Source: Desulfonema limicola (GTDB lineage Bacteria; Desulfobacterota; Desulfobacteria; Desulfobacterales; Desulfosalsimonadaceae). Taken from it: DNA of 5,029 bases. Where the stretch lies: NCBI GenBank assembly GCA_020722245.1, contig DYLE01000177.1:1-5029 (forward strand), in the 5' to 3' direction. The notes beneath the pieces are model-generated. The model was not told the DNA's origin. It made no database searches and saw only the letters and a list, made by a program, of their open reading frames with translations. A program made the translations under genes and the position numbers. Below, in pieces: positions 1 through 5,029 of the stretch (position 1 is the stretch's first letter; each line of letters begins with the position of its first letter).

Positions 1-1107
1 GCCATGCTTTGCGGAAACCTGGGGGTCGAGGGCGGCGGGGTGAACCCGCTTCGCGGCCAGAACAACGTGCAGGGGGCCTGCGACATGGGCGCGCTTCCCA
101 ATGTGTTCACCGGATACCAGGTGGTTACCGACGAGAACGCCGTTAAAAAATTCGCCTCGGCCTGGAAGGCCAACAACATTTTTGCAAAGCCGGGACTGGT
201 CTTAACCGAGATGTTTCCCGCTGCTGAAAAAGGGGTTATCCGGGCCATGTATGTCATGGGGGAGAACCCGGCCTTAAGCGACCCGGACAAGGGGCATATC
301 GAGCACTGCATCAAATCCCTGGAGTTTTTCGTGGTGCAGGATATCTTTCTTACGGAAACCGCCCGGCTTGCCGACGTGGTGCTGCCGGCCGCCTGCTTTG
401 CGGAAAAGGAAGGAACCTTCACCAACACCGAACGTCAGGTGCTGCGGGTGAGAAAGGCCGTGGAGCCCCCTGGAAACGCCAGGGAGGACATCTGGATTCT
501 AAACGCGGTTTCCGAGCGGATGGGGTACAGGATGCCCGCAAAAACCGCAAAAGAGATCATGGAAGAGATCAACAGGGTCACCCCGAGCTACGGCGGCATC
601 ACCTATGAAAGGCTTGAAAAAGAGCGGCTGGCATGGCCCTGCCCGGATGTAAACCATCCCGGGACCCCGGTGCTTCACGTGGGCCGGTTCACCCGGGGCA
701 AGGGGCAGTTTTTCGTGATCAAGCATCATGAACCGGCGGAAAACCCGGACAGCGAGTACCCGTTTTTACTTTCCACCGGCCGGGTGGAGGCCCACTTCCA
801 TACCGGCACCATGACCCGCCGGGGCACGGGTTTAAACCGGGTCTACCCGGAGAACCTGGCCGAGATCAACCCGGGAGACGCCGAACGGCTCGGCATCGCG
901 GACGGGGACCGGGTCACCCTCACCTCGCGAAGGGGGAGCATCACCCTCAAGACATGGGTCACCGAGCGCTGCCGGCCCGGAATGGTGTTTGTGCCGTTTC
1001 ATTTTCACGAATCCCCCGCGAACCTTCTGACCCTTGCGGCCCTGGATCCGGTGGCCAAGATACCGGAGTTTAAGGTCAGCGCGGTCAGAATCAAGAAAGC
1101 GTCTTAA
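1..1107 (+). CDS. Formate dehydrogenase-type molybdopterin oxidoreductase large subunit in the nuoG position (5'-truncated)
   Basis: The window opens inside this gene; 368 codons up to TAA are visible. Residues are counted from the Met codon at nt 4, which is unlikely to be the true start. The protein reads as the C-terminal half of a formate dehydrogenase alpha subunit (bis-MGD molybdenum or tungsten enzyme, formate to CO2). RGQNNVQGACDMG lies at 17-29; its Arg17 and Gln19 match Arg333 and Gln335 of E. coli FdhF, which line the formate site. YVMGENP (83-89), VQDIFLTETARLADVVLPA (111-129) and AEKEGTFTNTERQ (133-145) follow. The C-terminal dinucleotide-binding domain spans about 252-363, with HTGTMTRR at 266-273. 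The end (FKVSAVRIKKAS) matches the usual FDH C-terminus with no NuoG-like extension. The catalytic Cys/Sec and any N-terminal Fe-S domain lie upstream. nuoH starts 13 nt later, so it probably supplies the NuoG-equivalent of this complex I. The FDH family call is firm; formate activity in vivo is inferred. Confidence 0.9.
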   Translation, partial: AMLCGNLGVEGGGVNPLRGQNNVQGACDMGALPNVFTGYQVVTDENAVKKFASAWKANNIFAKPGLVLTEMFPAAEKGVIRAMYVMGENPALSDPDKGHIEHCIKSLEFFVVQDIFLTETARLADVVLPAACFAEKEGTFTNTERQVLRVRKAVEPPGNAREDIWILNAVSERMGYRMPAKTAKEIMEEINRVTPSYGGITYERLEKERLAWPCPDVNHPGTPVLHVGRFTRGKGQFFVIKHHEPAENPDSEYPFLLSTGRVEAHFHTGTMTRRGTGLNRVYPENLAEINPGDAERLGIADGDRVTLTSRRGSITLKTWVTERCRPGMVFVPFHFHESPANLLTLAALDPVAKIPEFKVSAVRIKKAS

Positions 1108-1112
1108 GGGAG
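1106..1112 (+). promoter_or_regulatory. Shine-Dalgarno site of nuoH
   Basis: AAGGGAG ends 8 nt before the ATG at 1121 and shares its first two bases with the stop codon of the upstream FDH-type gene. This fixes the nuoH start at 1121 rather than an in-frame ATG at 1034, which lies inside the preceding gene. The overlap with the stop codon suggests that translation of the two genes is coupled. Confidence 0.75.
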
Positions 1113-1120
1113 TAGTTCGA

Positions 1121-2104
1121 ATGATTGATTTTTTTATCATTCCGGTTGTCAAACTGACGATTATTTTTTCCATCTGCCTGTTTTTGATCGCCTACGCCAC
1201 CTGGCTGGAAAGAAAGGTCCTGGGCCATATTCAGCTTCGGTACGGGCCCATGCGGGTGGGCTGGCACGGGCTGCTCCAGCCCATCGCTGACGGGGTCAAA
1301 AACTTCTTCAAGGAGGATGTGGTGCCGGATAACGCCGACAAGGCGGTTTTTGTAATCGCGCCGGTCATCAGCATCTCGGCCGCCATCATCCTGCTTGCGG
1401 TCATCCCTTTCGGAGAACCCATCCATATGTTCGGCAAGGAGATCACCTTATATATCGCCAACCCGAGCATCGGCATCCTGTTTATTCTCGGGTTCGCCAC
1501 CCTGGGTTCATACGGAACCATACTCGGCGGATGGTCCTCCGGAAACAAGTACGGGTATATGGGAGGTCTGCGCGCATCCGCCATGATCATCAGCTACGAG
1601 CTGTCCATGGCCTTTGCCGTCATCAGCGTCGTCATGATGAGCGGGTCCTTCAGCCTGGTGGACATCGTGACCGATCAGGAAACCATCTGGAACTGCTTGC
1701 GGCAACCCGTGGCCTTTCTGGTGTTTCTGATCAGCGGCACCGCGGAGCTGAACCGAACCCCCTTTGACATGCCCGAGGCCGAATCCGAGCTCTGCTGCGG
1801 CTACAACGTGGAGTACAGCAGTATGAAATTTGCCCTGTTTTTCCTGGCCGAATACACCCACATGTTCGTTTTCGGCGCCCTGGTCACCACCCTGTTTCTG
1901 GGCGGATGGCATGGGCCGTGGCTTCCGGGCGTGGTCTGGTTCTTTATCAAAACCTTTCTCATCGTTTTCGCATGCATCTGGGTGCGGGCCACCTTTCCCC
2001 GTCTTCGTTACGACAAGGTCATGAAGCTGGAATGGAAGTTCCTTCTCCCCGTGGCCGTGCTCAACCTGGTCGCCACTGGAGGCGTCATGCTGTTTTTCAT
2101 CTAA
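1121..2104 (+). CDS. nuoH: NADH-quinone oxidoreductase subunit H (NuoH)
   Basis: A 327-residue polytopic membrane protein of the usual NuoH/ND1 length. It forms the heel of complex I, where the quinone channel meets the membrane arm. The sequence shows about eight hydrophobic segments (roughly 5-25, 76-96, 111-131, 155-174, 195-206, 236-258, 271-289, 306-326). Family signatures are ERKVLGHIQLRYGP at 30-43, the charged loop around LLQPIADGVKNFFKED (51-66), and AELNRTPFDMPEAESEL (208-224). The last is the acidic cytoplasmic loop that shapes the quinone cavity, followed by GYNVEYSSMKFALFFLAEY. WVRATFPRLRYD (287-298) is the other conserved loop. Directly after the acidic loop are two adjacent cysteines (Cys225-Cys226), where small aliphatic or hydroxyl residues such as Val-Ala are commoner. 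The start is fixed by a good Shine-Dalgarno; upstream in-frame codons belong to the neighbour's coding sequence. nuoI follows after 11 nt. Confidence 0.97.
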   Translation: MIDFFIIPVVKLTIIFSICLFLIAYATWLERKVLGHIQLRYGPMRVGWHGLLQPIADGVKNFFKEDVVPDNADKAVFVIAPVISISAAIILLAVIPFGEPIHMFGKEITLYIANPSIGILFILGFATLGSYGTILGGWSSGNKYGYMGGLRASAMIISYELSMAFAVISVVMMSGSFSLVDIVTDQETIWNCLRQPVAFLVFLISGTAELNRTPFDMPEAESELCCGYNVEYSSMKFALFFLAEYTHMFVFGALVTTLFLGGWHGPWLPGVVWFFIKTFLIVFACIWVRATFPRLRYDKVMKLEWKFLLPVAVLNLVATGGVMLFFI

Positions 2105-2105
2105 C

Positions 2106-2110
2106 AGGAG
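2106..2110 (+). promoter_or_regulatory. Shine-Dalgarno site of nuoI
   Basis: AGGAG sits just after the nuoH stop codon and 5 nt before the ATG at 2116. It selects this start over in-frame ATG codons further upstream that lie within nuoH. Confidence 0.75.
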
Positions 2111-2115
2111 CCAAA

Positions 2116-2592
2116 ATGGAAAAATCCGATATCGTCAACGTCAGCGGCAGAAGGGTAGAGAAGGGGAGGTACGTCGCCCCCCTTTTAAAGGGGCTTGCCT
2201 ACACCCTCAAGAACTTTTTTTCCAGGCCGGTAACCCTTCAGTATCCCCAGGAAAAAACCGAAAGGAGCAAACGCTGGCGCGGGCTTCACCGGTTAAACGT
2301 GGATGAGAACGGGAAACTGAAATGCGTGGCCTGCGGCCTGTGCGCCCGGATCTGCCCCTCCCAGGCGATCACCATCATCCCTTACGAGGACGAAGGGGGA
2401 ACGCGGTATCCCAAAAAATTTGTCATCGATGAACTGAGGTGCATCTACTGCGGTTTCTGCCAGGAGGCCTGCCCCAAGGGGGCCATCAGCCTGACCCAGG
2501 TGTATGACTATATCGATTACCATCGGAGTGATTTCATCTTCGATATTGAAAAACTGAAAAACCCAAAACAGTTCGAGTTTAAAGGGAAATAA
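2116..2592 (+). CDS. nuoI: NADH-quinone oxidoreductase subunit I (NuoI), 2x[4Fe-4S] ferredoxin-like
   Basis: A 158-residue soluble iron-sulfur subunit of the complex I connecting arm. It carries clusters N6a and N6b, which pass electrons from the NuoG-position subunit towards NuoB and quinone. Two classic CxxCxxCxxxCP motifs are visible: Cys70-Cys73-Cys76-Cys80-Pro and Cys109-Cys112-Cys115-Cys119-Pro. All eight ligands are present. The N-terminal stretch GLAYTLKNFFSRPVTLQYP (26-44) is the amphipathic region that lies on the membrane against NuoH, and RGLHRL (55-60) corresponds to the conserved RG-H segment just ahead of the first cluster. The C-terminus (YDYIDYHRSDFIFDIEKL) is typical. It is slightly shorter than the 180-residue E. 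coli protein but within the family range. It sits between nuoH and nuoJ as in standard nuo operons. The partner donating electrons here would be the FDH-type subunit encoded two genes upstream (inference). Confidence 0.96.
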   Translation: MEKSDIVNVSGRRVEKGRYVAPLLKGLAYTLKNFFSRPVTLQYPQEKTERSKRWRGLHRLNVDENGKLKCVACGLCARICPSQAITIIPYEDEGGTRYPKKFVIDELRCIYCGFCQEACPKGAISLTQVYDYIDYHRSDFIFDIEKLKNPKQFEFKGK

Positions 2593-2597
2593 CCGGT

Positions 2598-3104
2598 ATG
2601 GAAACCATGGCAATCCTGTTTTTAGGGGTGTTGGCGATCGCCACCGCGTTTTTGGTGATCTTTTCAAAAAACACGGTCCACAGCGCCCTCTGGATGGTGG
2701 GAAACTGCTTTGTTCTGGCCGTGCTGTTTCTGATGCTAAACAGCCAGTTCATCGCCATCCTTCAGGTGATCGTCTACGCGGGCGCGATCATGATGTTCAT
2801 CCTGTATGCGATCATGATGCTGAACCTGAGGCGTGAACAGGACGAAGGGGATCCGAGGAAAAACCTTGTCACCGGCCGTATTCTCCTGGTTCTTCTTTTC
2901 TTTACGGGTCTGGTGATCATGGGGGTCGGGTTTTCACCGATAGCCTTGAAGGGACGGATGGCCAGCCAGGCCGTGGCTCAATTCGGGGAGGTCAACCTGA
3001 TCGCCGACTATATCTTTTCCGAAGGACTTATTCCGTTTGAGCTGGTTTCGGTGCTTCTCACCGCCGCGGTGGTGGGGGCGGTGTATATCGCAAAGAAAAA
3101 TTAA
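2598..3104 (+). CDS. nuoJ: NADH-quinone oxidoreductase subunit J (NuoJ)
   Basis: A 168-residue membrane subunit of the proximal complex I membrane arm (ND6 homologue). Five hydrophobic segments are visible: about 6-22, 31-49, 53-77, 94-112 and 144-165. The third, LQVIVYAGAIMMFILYAIMM (55-74), is the diagnostic NuoJ helix. It contains the conserved Tyr60-Ala-Gly-Ala of the segment that forms a pi-bulge in known structures and is implicated in coupling quinone chemistry to proton movement. A charged cytoplasmic loop (LRREQDEGDPRK, 77-88) follows it. The start at 2598 lies 5 nt after the nuoI stop. Its ribosome site is weak (GGGAA at 2584-2588, inside the end of nuoI), so a second in-frame ATG at 2607 remains possible and would shorten the protein by three residues. 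Translation probably depends on ribosomes terminating at nuoI. Confidence 0.95.
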   Translation: METMAILFLGVLAIATAFLVIFSKNTVHSALWMVGNCFVLAVLFLMLNSQFIAILQVIVYAGAIMMFILYAIMMLNLRREQDEGDPRKNLVTGRILLVLLFFTGLVIMGVGFSPIALKGRMASQAVAQFGEVNLIADYIFSEGLIPFELVSVLLTAAVVGAVYIAKKN

Positions 3105-3117
3105 TCGTTTTTTATAT

Positions 3118-3124
3118 AAGGAAG
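3118..3124 (+). promoter_or_regulatory. Shine-Dalgarno site of nuoK
   Basis: AAGGAAG lies in the 27-nt nuoJ-nuoK junction, the longest in the window; its AAGGA core ends 9 nt before the ATG at 3132. The junction also holds a run of six T (3108-3113) and a TATATAAG stretch, but no stem precedes the T run. Confidence 0.7.
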
Positions 3125-3131
3125 CGTTTCA

Positions 3132-3437
3132 ATGACGGAGCATCAGAGCATATACCTTGCGTTAGCTGCGGTTCTGTTCGCCGTCGGCGCCTTCGGAGCG
3201 CTGACGCGGAAAAACGCCATTGTGGTGTTTTTGTGCGTTGAGATCATGCTCGGGGCCGTGAACCTGGTGTTTATTGTTTTCGCCAGCGCCAACCAGTCGG
3301 CCGAGGGCCTGTTCATGGTCATGTGCGTCATGGCGGTGGCCGGTGCGGAGGCGGCCGTCGGGCTGGCGATCTTCGTCCATCTGTACCGGAAAACCGGCAC
3401 CATCAATATTGACAAGTACAACCTGCTCAAATGGTAA
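3132..3437 (+). CDS. nuoK: NADH-quinone oxidoreductase subunit K (NuoK)
   Basis: A 101-residue protein with three membrane helices (about 7-23, 29-50 and 60-85), the standard length for NuoK/ND4L, a small subunit at the proximal end of the complex I membrane arm. The two buried glutamates essential for proton transfer in E. coli (Glu36 and Glu72) are present here as Glu37, in FLCVEIMLGAVNL, and Glu73, in VAGAEAAVGLAIFVHLYR. The C-terminal tail TINIDKYNLLKW is also typical of the family. The gene follows nuoJ by 27 nt and precedes nuoL by 15 nt, the usual order. The retained glutamates argue that the complex still translocates protons (or another ion), whatever its electron donor. Confidence 0.97.
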   Translation: MTEHQSIYLALAAVLFAVGAFGALTRKNAIVVFLCVEIMLGAVNLVFIVFASANQSAEGLFMVMCVMAVAGAEAAVGLAIFVHLYRKTGTINIDKYNLLKW

Positions 3438-3440
3438 AGC

Positions 3441-3445
3441 GAGGT
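3441..3445 (+). promoter_or_regulatory. Shine-Dalgarno site of nuoL
   Basis: GAGGT lies between the nuoK stop and the ATG at 3453, with a spacing of 7 nt. It supports that ATG as the nuoL start. Confidence 0.7.
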
Positions 3446-3452
3446 TTTAACC

Positions 3453-5029
<1,577 letters not shown>

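Noticed and set aside
1..1107. Ordinary NuoG assignment for the first gene
   Set aside because: The RGQNNVQGACDMG, AEKEGTFTNTER and HTGTMTRR motifs and the C-terminus match formate dehydrogenase alpha subunits, not the diverged, molybdenum-free NuoG domain. It may still play the NuoG role, so I left the symbol blank.
1034..1120. Upstream in-frame extension of NuoH from an ATG at 1034
   Set aside because: The 29 extra residues are Arg-rich, overlap the end of the FDH-type gene and do not match NuoH N-termini. The ATG at 1121 has a good ribosome site and gives the usual family length.
1906..2115. Upstream in-frame extension of NuoI within nuoH
   Set aside because: The 70 extra residues overlap the well-conserved end of nuoH in another frame. 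The ATG at 2116 is preceded by AGGAG at proper spacing and gives a standard NuoI.
2179..2193. Inverted repeat CCCCTTT/AAAGGGG in the start of nuoI
   Set aside because: It lies within conserved coding sequence (APLLKGL), has only a short stem and no T tail. It is probably a chance result of codon use rather than a regulatory hairpin.
3105..3131. T run and TATATAAG in the nuoJ-nuoK junction as a terminator or promoter
   Set aside because: There is no GC-rich stem before the T run, and no paired -35 element can be made out. The genes on both sides belong to the same complex, so the simplest reading is an ordinary spacer with a ribosome site.

Overview
The window is a single-direction (+ strand) stretch of a respiratory complex I (nuo) operon, cut at both ends. 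It starts inside a gene for a molybdopterin oxidoreductase large subunit. It then carries complete nuoH, nuoI, nuoJ and nuoK, and ends inside nuoL. All five junctions are short (5 to 27 nt), and no terminator or internal promoter is evident, so the genes look co-transcribed. Every base outside the short junctions is accounted for by coding sequence.

Layout: 1-1107, C-terminal 368 codons of a formate-dehydrogenase-type large subunit in the place where nuoG normally sits; 1121-2104, NuoH (membrane subunit at the quinone site); 2116-2592, NuoI (two [4Fe-4S] clusters); 2598-3104, NuoJ; 3132-3437, NuoK; 3453-5029 (open), NuoL (distal proton-pumping, antiporter-like subunit). The order G-position/H/I/J/K/L is the standard bacterial nuo order. 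NuoM and NuoN would be expected just downstream, and nuoA-F or their substitutes upstream, but neither lies in the window.

The membrane-arm genes are intact as far as they can be read and keep the charged residues known to matter for proton translocation (Glu37 and Glu73 in NuoK; Glu151, Lys238, Lys351 and Lys407 in NuoL), which suggests a working ion pump. The unusual part is the first gene. Its visible half reads as a true formate dehydrogenase alpha subunit, including the Arg and Gln of the RGQNNVQGACDMG motif that contact formate in E. coli FdhF, and it lacks the drift expected of an ordinary NuoG. This suggests a complex I whose electron-input arm contains, or derives directly from, a formate dehydrogenase module. 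The catalytic Cys/Sec and the N-terminal Fe-S region lie upstream of the window, so activity cannot be settled here.

Organism: moderately GC-rich DNA (judged by eye), good Shine-Dalgarno sites, and an FDH-type subunit within a nuo operon fit an anaerobic bacterium. A sulfate-reducing or syntrophic member of the Desulfobacterota (former Deltaproteobacteria) is my best guess. It is an inference from gene style, not a demonstrated assignment.
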